From assembly GCF_022538055.1 (NCBI RefSeq), contig NZ_JAKZAM010000017.1, forward strand, positions 47,465 through 111,464: 64,000 nt of DNA, written 5' to 3'. Below are positions 59,401 to 64,000 of this stretch, in pieces. Position numbers and translations under genes: made by a program. This stretch comes from Cognataquiflexum nitidum (GTDB lineage Bacteria > Bacteroidota > Bacteroidia > Cytophagales > Cyclobacteriaceae). The first letter of the stretch is position 1, and the number at the start of each line of letters is the position of its first letter. The notes beneath the pieces are model-generated. The model did not search any database. It saw only the letters and a program-made list of their open reading frames with translations, and had not been told where the DNA came from.

Positions 59401-60285
59401 ACAAACGACCTATTGGACAACATGGCTGTAAACTTCACAGATGTCAACTTCGAATTCACTGAGTTGGACGGTTTAGTGGGTTTACTGATAGAAGAAACCG
59501 GCGAACTAAGCCTGATCCCTGGTCTAAATGAGGCTCGTGAATATAGGTTGAAATACGTCCTAAGAGAGGCATTGAACCCCAATAACAGTGATGAAGCCTT
59601 TGTAGTATTTGAACTCTTGGAAAATGGTGTTGACCTTTCTGTAACCAAAACTTCCAATGGCATCGAAATCTACGAGGGAGATGAATTCGAATACGACATC
59701 GAGGTCCGCAACAATGGCGAAACGGATGCTAAAAATGTAATCATCGTTGATGACTTGCCAAATGGTCTATCTTACATTGGGTCTAGGATCGCGGAAAGTA
59801 GTCCTTCTATTCAAGTTGGAACTGCAGTCAATGGCTCAAAAATCACCTTCACAATTCCACTTTTCCCTGCAGGAACTAGGGTATTGATTAAAGTCAGCGT
59901 GAAGGCAAATCCAATCAACAGCGAAAAAGCACTTCAGATCACCAATATTGTGAATGTTTCTTCTGATGAGGAGGATACCAACATGGACGACAACAATGAT
60001 TCCGATGTCAACCAGATCAATCCATTCTTTATACCGACTGTTATCACTCCAAATGGCGACGGTCTTAATGACAGGTTTGAAATCAAAGGCCTTGGTAAAT
60101 TCGAAACCAATGACATCGTCATCTTCAACAGAAATGGAGACCATGTATTTGAAAGAAAGAACTATGAGAATGATTGGTCTGCAGAAGGACTTGTTGCAGG
60201 CACCTATTTCTTCGTAATGAAATCCATTGACCGACAAGGGAAACTTCATGAGTTCCAAGGTTGGATACAAGTAATAAAAAGATAA
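47467..60285 (+). CDS. Giant T9SS type B surface protein with 27 tandem DUF11-like domains
   Basis: A 4272-residue protein. Signal peptide to about residue 32 (FSASGQ). Residues about 50-590 are unique, resembling the N-terminal domain of bacterial repeat adhesins (VYAGLYWSG ... TVFDGYSFV). Ig-like domains follow to about 975. One diverged DUF11-like domain at about 976-1088 precedes 27 units of 102 residues from 1089 (each ALSITKTATESSF ... VGDVLNY ... VVTNTGN ... DPLTGLN). Two more diverged DUF11-like domains come later. The end is a type B (gliding-type) sorting domain from about 4188: FFIPTVITPNGDGLNDRFEI, KNYENDW, GTYFFV. It is likely an outer-surface filament used in adhesion or gliding. 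The frame has no interruption. Confidence 0.93.
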   Translation: MKNHILLSEISKASKLIFFASFIFLFVFSASGQNDNRVPFKHRVGNFAPDDNIFRLRGDFTIIGNTNLTLVNYSESTNNSNSQMKYVDIDNDASTVNSSSSNLTFSAENNADPNCSEIVYAGLYWSGRANPSVGLTFDVLRGTGVGSSQSVTNELQTVNHNQSVDYSSYSLSISRRGERGERFPRYNLTSSGGANTYQFEFTNASSNPGRYRIGSNGDWITLTNQNLSVSGNVATLTFNPISIVEGNITLTIGSLQRNTSINESDYEGSQNLVRVIANGTYAEEIELYQTLDKRKIKLKGPGTSAYTEITASSNNILYPSGELGDMYVGYSDVTQYVKSQGLGTYTVADIALTEGDGGDTGYYGHWGIIVVYENSKMNWRDVTVFDGYSFVRSTGNQAQVTGELFIDGFNAIQNGDVNLKLGVMAGEGDRGISGDFLEIRNAANTEWVRLSHPLNSTGNFFNSSIYTPTLTNSGTLVANPRNPNLLNNTGIDIAMWNVPNTNNSIITNSQTSTTFRYGTNQDLYNIYAIAFAVDAYIPDVQGLNRVVAINGVEPGSNPTTLPGQEIEYSLEIRNLGSEGIENTKIVIPIPYTTSFVSASFQSFFTPNTISQPYFDPALGATGSIVWELGEIPVSVDIMDILAKLTYKLKTTEDCFLLANADCEAYVAVLGNISGKGMISQSEFNTVQLTHGFLDGDCEGEPIQSALVIPIVGAAEFVNQNCAEADIFKEFFFCNVDLNQGVSVNSIKNSFPIGTRFFSGSDPNTSIEFTLTNPFPANDGVYYAIPPNSSDCVFQFRIIVTIVVSNPSLPDASELEFCIGEQVPDLNTLITPSNLGSPEVFNVYFFTSEVGGVAQSGFQVNSNSAGQIQLWVAEGYSANCLGPRIPVSVNINAPPATPIANDQLVCFQEGISLLASAVVDEGLEIRWFDNLVGGNPVLSPTLTNLGNITFYAESFNPITGCVSLERTPVTLSIFNCEILFEKTGNLSDFDGNGSINVGDKIIYTFSITNNGNAPILNISVNDPQVNVIGGPIVSLGAGATDNTTFIAEHILTQEDFDLGSHSNTAIATGTALGTSLNSSDTDVQNFTQSPALSITKTATESSFAAVGDVLNYSIVVTNTGNVTLSNVAVSDPLTGLNTTIASLAPLASESIATSYTVNQSDIDAGKVDNIASAAVGAVNVSASESVTATQTPALSITKTATESSFAAVGDVLNYTIVVTNTGNVTLENIAVSDPLTGLNTTIASLAPLASESIVTSYTVTQSDIDAGKVDNTASAAVGAVNVSASESVTATQSPALSITKTATESSFAAVGDVLNYTIVVTNTGNVTLSNVAVSDPLTGLNTSISSLAPGSSESIPTSYTVTQADIDAGKVDNIASAAVGAVNVSASESVTATQTPALSITKTATESSFAAVGDVLNYTIVVTNTGNITLNNISVSDPLTGLNTTIASLAPLASESIATSYTVTQSDIDAGKVDNIASAAVGAVNVSASESVTATQSPALSITKTATESSFAAVGDVLNYTIVVTNTGNITLNNISVSDPLTGLNTTIASLAPLASESIATSYTVTQSDIDAGKVDNTASAAVGAVNVSASESVTATQSPALSITKTATESSFAAVGDVLNYTIVVTNTGNVTLENITVSDPLTGLNTSISSLAPGSSESIPTSYTVTQADIDAGKVDNIASAAVGAVNVSASESVTATQSPALSITKTATESSFAAVGDVLNYSIVVTNTGNVTLENIAVSDPLTGLNTTIASLAPLASESIVTSYTVTQSDIDAGKVDNIASAAVGAVNVSASESVTATQTPALSITKTATESTFSAVGDVLNYSIVVTNTGNVTLENIAVSDPLTGLNTSISSLTPGSSESIPTSYTVTQADIDAGKVDNIASAAVGAVNVSASESVTATQSPALSITKTATESSFAAVGDVLNYTIVVTNTGNVTLSNVAVSDPLTGLNTSISSLAPGSSESIPTSYTVTQADIDAGKVDNTASATFGTVNVSASESVTATQTPALSITKTATESTFSAVGDVLNYSIVVTNTGNVTLENIAVSDPLTGLNTSISSLTPGSSESIPTSYTVTQADIDAGKVDNIASAAVGAVNVSASESVTATQSPALSITKTATESSFAAVGDVLNYSIVVTNTGNVTLSNISVSDPLTGLNTTIASLAPLASESIATSYTVTQSDIDAGKVDNIASAAVGAVNVSASESVTATQTPALSIAKTATESSFAAVGDVLNYSIVVTNTGNVTLSNISVSDPLTGLNTTIASLAPLAFESIPTSYTVTQADIDAGKVDNTASAAVGAVNVSASESVTATQTPALSITKTATESSFAAVGDVLNYSIVVTNTGNVTLENIAVSDPLTGLNTTIASLAPLASESIVTSYTVTQSDIDAGKVDNIASAAVGAVNVSASESVTATQSPALSITKTATESSFAAVGDVLNYTIVVTNTGNITLNNISVSDPLTGLNTTIASLAPLASESIVTSYPVTQSDIDAGKVDNTASAAVGAVNVSASESVTATQTPALSITKTATESSFAAVGDVLNYTIVVTNTGNVTLSNISVSDPLTGLNTTIASLAPLASESIATSYTVTQSDIDAGKVDNIASATVGTVNVSASESVTATQSPALSITKTATESSFAAVGDVLNYSIVVTNTGNITLNNISVSDPLTGLNTTIASLAPLASESIPTSYTVTQADIDAGKVDNTASAAVGTVNVSASESVTATQSPALSITKTATESSFAAVGDVLNYSIVVTNTGNVTLSNIAVSDPLTGLNTTIASLAPLASESIPTSYTVTQADIDAGKVDNTASAAVGTVNVSASESVTATQSPALSITKTATESSFAAVGDVLNYSIVVTNTGNVTLSNIAVSDPLTGLNTTIASLAPLASESIPTSYTVTQADIDAGKVDNTASAAVGTVNVSASESVTATQSPALSITKTATESSFAAVGDVLNYSIVVTNTGNVTLSNISVSDPLTGLNTTIASLAPLASESIVTSYTVTQSDIDAGKVDNIASAAVGAVNVSASESVTATQTPALSITKTATESSFAAVGDVLNYTIVVTNTGNITLNNISVSDPLTGLNTTIASLAPLASESIATSYTVTQSDIDAGKVDNIASAAVGAVNVSASESVTATQTPALSITKTATESTFSAVGDVLNYSIVVTNTGNVTLENIAVSDPLTGLNTTIASLAPLASESIPTSYTVTQADIDAGKVDNTASAAVGTVNVSASESVTATQSPALSITKTATESSFAAVGDVLNYSIVVTNTGNVTLSNISVSDPLTGLNTTIASLAPLASESIPTSYTVTQADIDAGKVDNTASAAVGTVNVSASESVTATQSPALSITKTATESSFAAVGDVLNYTIVVTNTGNVTLENITVSDPLTGLNTSISSLAPGSSESIPTSYTVTQADIDAGKVDNIASATVGTVNVSASESVTATQSPALSITKTATESSFAAVGDVLNYSIVVTNTGNVTLENITVSDPLTGLNTTIASLAPLASESIPTSYTVTQADIDAGKVDNIASAAVGAVNVSASESVTATQTPALSITKTATESTFSAVGDVLNYSIVVTNTGNITLNNISVSDPLTGLNTTIASLAPLASESIPTSYTITQADIDAGKVDNIASAAVGALNVSASESVTATQTPALSITKTATESSFAAVGDVLNYTIVVTNTGNVTLENIAVSDPLTGLNTTIASLAPLASESIPTSYTVTQSDIDAGKVNNIASAAVGAVNVSASESVTATQTPALSITKTATESSFAAVGDVLNYTIVVTNSGNVTLENIAVSDPLTGLNTTIASLAPLASESIATSYTVTQADLDNGFVTNIAITAGVSANDEPVEDSDEITVGASSNPSIEVTKTADTSTFSEIGEVITYTITVKNTGNVTLTNLLVNDPLTGLTQLIPSLAPGQVIDITTEYTVQLEDLNRGSITNNVSVKTKSKDGKDIEENGSVTIGSSSKPIDAVDDDMGEYPVDFGGVIGNLLTNDLLDNMAVNFTDVNFEFTELDGLVGLLIEETGELSLIPGLNEAREYRLKYVLREALNPNNSDEAFVVFELLENGVDLSVTKTSNGIEIYEGDEFEYDIEVRNNGETDAKNVIIVDDLPNGLSYIGSRIAESSPSIQVGTAVNGSKITFTIPLFPAGTRVLIKVSVKANPINSEKALQITNIVNVSSDEEDTNMDDNNDSDVNQINPFFIPTVITPNGDGLNDRFEIKGLGKFETNDIVIFNRNGDHVFERKNYENDWSAEGLVAGTYFFVMKSIDRQGKLHEFQGWIQVIKR
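50731..58992 (+). repeat. 27 tandem 306-bp units in the giant gene
   Basis: Units start every 306 bp from 50731 to 58687, each with CCTGCCCTTTCCATC. The first 26 are full and highly similar; the 27th diverges after about 58895. Differences are concentrated in a few variable positions: T/S in the strand before VVTNTG, N/S/E at TLxN, TTIAS against TSISS, and A/V/P at SIxTSY. The period is a multiple of three, so copy-number change keeps the frame. Confidence 0.97.
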
Positions 60286-60327
60286 GCCCTAGTATTTATT
60301 TAAATTAAAAAAAATTAAACAATCGAA

Positions 60328-62685
60328 ATGAATCTGATTATGAGAAAGTTTTTGATAACAGCAGTTTTTGCGTTGCTGATGGGCTTATCCGCATTGCCTT
60401 TGCATGCACAAAACTCATTGCTAAGGTATGCGGATAAACAATTTGAATTGGAAAACTTTAGCCATGCGGCTGCACTGTATGAACAGGCACACGACCGCAA
60501 GCCAACTCATGCAAATGCCCAAAAGGCGGCTTTGTCTTACCAAAATATTCAAGAATATGAAAAAAGTTTTGAATGGTGGAAGACAACAATAGCATATGAG
60601 GAAGCCTCAAGAGAGGACTTTTTAAATTACCTGTTGGCAGCAATGAAAGCTGAAAACGGCATGACTTCGCAGGAACTACTTGTAGGAAGTCCTTTCAAAG
60701 AATCGGCTTTCCCAGAAATCAACTTTGACAAAATCAGAGAACTTAACGACAAAAAGGCAAATGTCAAACTGGTGCAGCCTAAAGGAATTAACAGTGATGG
60801 CTCTGACTTTAGAATCACAGAAGACAAAGAAGGCAATAAATACTTTACAAGTGACAGAGGTTCAGTTTTCCTCTCAGAAAAACCAGCTGTGAGACTGGAT
60901 GCCAAAAGCAAAGTATTCAGTGAAGAAAAAAGTGATTTGAACGACCGTGAGTATTTCGGAATCTACAGGTACTCCAACAGCGATGATCTAAATAAAATGA
61001 CGTTTGATGTACCGGGAGGTCTGGTTTATTCTGATCCCTCATTGATGGAAAGTAAAAATCTCCTTTTTTACACGACATTTAGAAACATTAGGAAGGTAAA
61101 TAAAACAAGAGAGTTTGAAGTCCATCCTGAGATTTTCTTCAGTACCATTTCGGCAAATGGAACGCTCTCTGACAACAAGGCATTTCCGATCAATGATGCA
61201 ACAAAGTATGGGGTAATGCATCCTTTCATCGATGAGAAAGAAAAGAAAATCTATTTTTCTTCTGATATGCCGGGAGGTTTGGGAGGCTTTGACCTTTATT
61301 ATGTCACTTACGACAATGACTTGAATTTTGGCAATCCTGTCAACCTAGGTTCCTCTGTGAATACGGTGGATGATGAAAGCCATCCATTTATTATGGGAGA
61401 AAAATTCTTCTTTTCATCTAAAGGCCATGATGGTCTTGGAGGTATGGATATTTTTCAGGCATCCTATGCCAACGGTTCATTTGGCAATATTGAAAATATG
61501 GGAGTCCCCTTCAACTCGCCTAGAGATGATTTTGGCTACTTCATTACATCGAAGGGTAAGCGATATCTTTCCTCAGACCGAAAAGGCGGGATGGGTTTAG
61601 ATGACATTTACTTGATTGAAGACCTGAACAAATACCTTTTGGCAAGGGTGACTGACTGTAACGGCAATGTTATTTCGGAAGAGTTTGAAACAACTTTGAC
61701 AATCAAAAATCAAAATGAAAACCTACCGACTAGAAGAGGAACAAAATCTGAGCTATTAGGAGACCTTTTACCCGAAACAGATTATACTTTAACGATCAGC
61801 AAAAAGGGCTATTTCAGAATCAATGACCATGACATCAGCACCAAAGGCTTGCAAGGAGATACTTTGAGAAAAGAGTATAGACTTGCTCCAATCCCTTACA
61901 ATATGCCAGTATTTGTCGATATCGTTTATTACGACCTCGACAAATCACAAATCAGAGCAAATGCACAGCCGACGCTAGATAAAATTGCTGATCTGATGAA
62001 CAAGTATTCGTTTATTGACCTCAAAGTAGGTTCTCATACAGATGCACGCGCTAGCAAAGAATACAATGAGGCTTTGTCGGAAAGACGCGCAAATGCGGTC
62101 AGAGAATACCTCGCCAAATACAATATTCCCGAAAGCAGGGTGAAACTTGATTGGTTTGGTGAAGAGAAACGCACCAATGACTGTGGTGACGGGGTGTCAT
62201 GCCCAGAAACAGAACACCAACTAAACAGGAGAAGTGAATTGGTATTGGAAGCTTTTCCTGATAAAAACATCGATTATGACTTGCCTGCAGAATTGATGGG
62301 CAAAGACATCTGCGATCCAGCAGCGCTATTTTCCGCACTGAACCATGATGTTCCCACCATTTATTTTGACTTTGACAAAGCTACGCTCAGACCGGTACAT
62401 AAAACCGAATTGGAACGCCTTGCCCTACTTCTTCAAAGAATGCAAGGCATGAACCTTCAAATCGAAGGACATACAGATCAACGTGGCAATGAGGAATATA
62501 ACTTGAAACTCTCCGAACGCAGGGCAAAAGCTGTTATGGATTACCTCGTAAAAAGAGGTGTTGAATTGGATAGAATGAGCAGCGAATGGCTTGGAAAAAC
62601 AAAACCTGTTCATGATTGCGGCACAGTGCCTTGTACCGAATCCATGCATCAGATGAACAGAAGAACGGAACTACAGCTCAAATAA
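60328..62685 (+). CDS. TPR / PD40 / double OmpA peptidoglycan-binding protein
   Basis: A 785-residue envelope protein. A signal peptide (to LHAQN) is followed by a TPR-like helical pair (about 28-95). PD40 propeller-type motifs are FSSDMPGGLGGFDLYY, FSSKGHDGLGGMDIF and LSSDRKGGMGLDDIY (about 310-430), then a carboxypeptidase-like strand domain. Two OmpA domains follow: about 525-655 (VGSHTDARASKEYNEALSERR) and about 670-785 (IEGHTDQRGNEEYNLKLSERR). Both hold the Asp and Arg that bind diaminopimelate, and a Cys pair (DCGDGVSC, DCGTVPC). It follows the giant gene by 42 bp. PorE/SprE-like proteins couple T9SS to the cell wall, so that role fits. Confidence 0.9.
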   Translation: MNLIMRKFLITAVFALLMGLSALPLHAQNSLLRYADKQFELENFSHAAALYEQAHDRKPTHANAQKAALSYQNIQEYEKSFEWWKTTIAYEEASREDFLNYLLAAMKAENGMTSQELLVGSPFKESAFPEINFDKIRELNDKKANVKLVQPKGINSDGSDFRITEDKEGNKYFTSDRGSVFLSEKPAVRLDAKSKVFSEEKSDLNDREYFGIYRYSNSDDLNKMTFDVPGGLVYSDPSLMESKNLLFYTTFRNIRKVNKTREFEVHPEIFFSTISANGTLSDNKAFPINDATKYGVMHPFIDEKEKKIYFSSDMPGGLGGFDLYYVTYDNDLNFGNPVNLGSSVNTVDDESHPFIMGEKFFFSSKGHDGLGGMDIFQASYANGSFGNIENMGVPFNSPRDDFGYFITSKGKRYLSSDRKGGMGLDDIYLIEDLNKYLLARVTDCNGNVISEEFETTLTIKNQNENLPTRRGTKSELLGDLLPETDYTLTISKKGYFRINDHDISTKGLQGDTLRKEYRLAPIPYNMPVFVDIVYYDLDKSQIRANAQPTLDKIADLMNKYSFIDLKVGSHTDARASKEYNEALSERRANAVREYLAKYNIPESRVKLDWFGEEKRTNDCGDGVSCPETEHQLNRRSELVLEAFPDKNIDYDLPAELMGKDICDPAALFSALNHDVPTIYFDFDKATLRPVHKTELERLALLLQRMQGMNLQIEGHTDQRGNEEYNLKLSERRAKAVMDYLVKRGVELDRMSSEWLGKTKPVHDCGTVPCTESMHQMNRRTELQLK

Positions 62686-62738
62686 TATTTACCGAAATTA
62701 TTTTTTTAACTTTAATTGAAGAGTTATTCGATAGAAAA

Positions 62739-62768
62739 AGAGTCTCCTTCTGGGGGACTTTTTTTGTT
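62739..62768 (+). terminator. Terminator after the OmpA protein gene
   Basis: A stem AGTCTCC / GGGGGACT (one G-T pair) followed by TTTTTTTG, 55 bp past the stop. Confidence 0.65.
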
Positions 62769-62794
62769 TTTCCCTATCCAATACCAAAAGAAAA

Positions 62795-62835
62795 AAAGGT
62801 GAACCAAAAATCCTTCGATTACTGGATTCACCTTT
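62795..62835. terminator. Second inverted repeat after the OmpA gene
   Basis: Outer arms AAAGGTGAA / TTCACCTTT with an inner AATCC / GGATT stem. It may be a second terminator or a repeat element. The following 62880-63095 stretch is less AT-rich and holds a small palindrome at 63017-63032 (TTCCGAGCTATCGGAA); I see no credible gene there. Confidence 0.5.
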
Positions 62836-63095
62836 ATTTCCCGATCCAAAAGTGGATTTTTGCACCATTGTCTGACGCATGAGTAAAAAAGTATAAAAGG
62901 AATTTTGTATGTAGGCAATTATGCCAGCAAATTGGGTATCCATTAAAATTCTTGTCAGCGGACTGAAATACCCGGTACTTCCCTACCTTACGACAGGCTG
63001 GGGTCTTCCGACTTCTTTCCGAGCTATCGGAATTCCGTCCGCACTGAAGCAGAAAATAGGGTTACCGGCAAAGAAGCGTATACCCACAAAAGGAA

Positions 63096-63614
63096 TTACA
63101 AACTATTCAGCTTCAAAGTACCTTCATTGCCATCTGCGAGGTTTTTCCCTGTCGCAGCTGAGGCCACCATTTTTAAGAAATTGATCATTTTATTTCCATC
63201 AGTATCCCAATAATAAGCGGTCGTAGGAATGACTTTTATGATTGAAATATTAGCGTCTTCTTTCCCTCCCGGAAACCAGGCATTGAGAACAGGTGACCAA
63301 AGCTCTTCGATCTTTTCCCCGTCATAGATCAACTCGGCCACACCGTTTACGATGAGAAAGCTGTCTTTTCCGGGATGGGAATAGAAAAGTTGAACATTTT
63401 CATCCTGATCTATTTCTTTGTTTTTATCGCTATCCGCGTTGCTGAAAAACCAGATATTACCTTCATCACAAACTTTTTGAGTGCTCATAGGTCTGCAAGA
63501 TGCGCCATTATCTGTTTTCAGATTGGTACAAAACATACAAATATCTATGGCTTCGACGAGTTCTTTCAATTTGAGAATTGCCTCCTCGTTTCCCATATTT
63601 TTAATTCGACTCAT
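63096..63614 (-). CDS. PNPOx-like general stress protein (pyridoxamine oxidase family fold)
   Basis: A 172-residue split-barrel protein of the general stress protein 26 type. MSTQKVCDEGNIWFFSNADSDKN and NVQLFYSHPGKDSFLIVNGVAEL match the family's flavin-binding barrel, and the length is typical. Such proteins bind FMN, FAD or similar cofactors; the catalytic role is unknown. It is read leftward and lies 26 bp after the truncated DUF4142 gene. Confidence 0.88.
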   Translation of the reverse strand: MSRIKNMGNEEAILKLKELVEAIDICMFCTNLKTDNGASCRPMSTQKVCDEGNIWFFSNADSDKNKEIDQDENVQLFYSHPGKDSFLIVNGVAELIYDGEKIEELWSPVLNAWFPGGKEDANISIIKVIPTTAYYWDTDGNKMINFLKMVASAATGKNLADGNEGTLKLNSL

Positions 63615-63640
63615 TTTATTTCCGGTTTAAAAATTTAAGA

Positions 63641-63931
63641 TTACAATTTATCACATTCCGCTTTACATGCTTTGGCGTGTTCAAGATGGGTTCTCATGGT
63701 TGGAAGCTTCTCGGCTGCCCAAGCTTTAATTTCTGCATCTTCAGAATTAGCAGCTGCATCTTCAAACAATTCAATAGCATCTTCATGGTGCTCCACCATC
63801 ATGTCGCTGTAAGCTTTGCCAAAATCATTGCCTTCTTTTTCCATGAGGTCTTTTTGAGTTTCCATCGAATCTTCAGTAGCAGTAGCAGGGATGGCTACTG
63901 ATTTTGATTGGGCTAAATTATTCGTAACTAC
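63641..63931 (-). pseudogene. 5'-truncated DUF4142-type gene
   Basis: The frame reads NNLAQSKSVAIPATATED, then MxTQKDLMEKEGNDFGKAYSDMMVEHHEDAIELFEDAA to the end. This corresponds to the C-terminal half of DUF4142 proteins (usually about 170-200 residues, with a ferritin-like helical bundle). Upstream there is an in-frame stop at 63932-63934, and all three frames are closed to the window edge, so the N-terminal helices and signal peptide are missing. A short protein could still start at ATG 63865 (74 residues). Confidence 0.6.
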
Positions 63932-64000
63932 TCAGGTTCTATTTAATTAACCGGAATTCAAGTTTTTTAATTGGTAACTGCTTTTGGGTTTAGCCTGTGT

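Noticed and set aside
62921..63184. Small rightward frame before the PNPOx-like gene
   Set aside because: It overlaps the real leftward gene by 89 bp, and its composition and residue pattern do not resemble a protein.

Overview
The window reads as chromosomal DNA of an aerobic, probably aquatic member of the Bacteroidota, most likely order Cytophagales near the Cyclobacteriaceae (inference). The reasons are type IX secretion (T9SS) sorting domains of both types, a PorP/SprF-family protein, a microbial rhodopsin with its retinal genes, glycine-lipid-type acyltransferases, HPPD, an AT-rich base composition, promoter elements resembling TAnnTTTG, and almost no Shine-Dalgarno sequences. I saw no rRNA, tRNA, CRISPR array or transposase.

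Region 1 (1-4.4 kb) looks accessory. It has the tail of an ADP-ribosylglycohydrolase, a DUF6364-like/PIN toxin-antitoxin pair, a secreted polysaccharide deacetylase, and a HipB/HipA-type module. The HipBA module lies between two direct copies of the 3' end of the next gene.

Region 2 (4.4-24.1 kb) is mostly metabolic. It has a secreted beta-sandwich-like protein, a thioesterase, a carboxylate-amine ligase with CBS domains translationally coupled to an AstE/AspA-type metalloenzyme, a BASS transporter, an acyltransferase, HPPD and a phosphosugar mutase. It continues with a lipoprotein, a second AstE-type enzyme, MurB, dCMP deaminase, a DUF202 protein, Ppx converging on Ppk1, and GyrB.

Region 3 (24.4-27.3 kb) is a phototrophy cassette: a DTE-type proton-pumping rhodopsin, lycopene cyclase and a Brp/Blh beta-carotene oxygenase. 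These make the retinal chromophore from lycopene. A hairpin terminator separates the rhodopsin from the two enzymes.

Region 4 (27.3-44.8 kb) has a CoA-binding protein, a two-gene acyltransferase pair resembling glsB/glsA, an SDR, SurE, RibBA, DnaG, Mrp and NifU-like iron-sulfur proteins, a T9SS-exported M43 protease, a PASTA/T9SS/rhodanese operon and an M28 peptidase.

Region 5 (45.1-62.8 kb) is the most striking part. It runs PorP/SprF protein, an unknown small secreted protein, a 4272-residue T9SS type B surface protein with 27 tandem 306-bp units, and a TPR/PD40/double-OmpA protein. The layout parallels gliding-motility adhesin loci such as sprB-sprF. Exact repeat blocks of over 400 bp show recent unequal exchange in the giant gene. 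The window ends with a PNPOx-like protein and a 5'-truncated DUF4142 gene.
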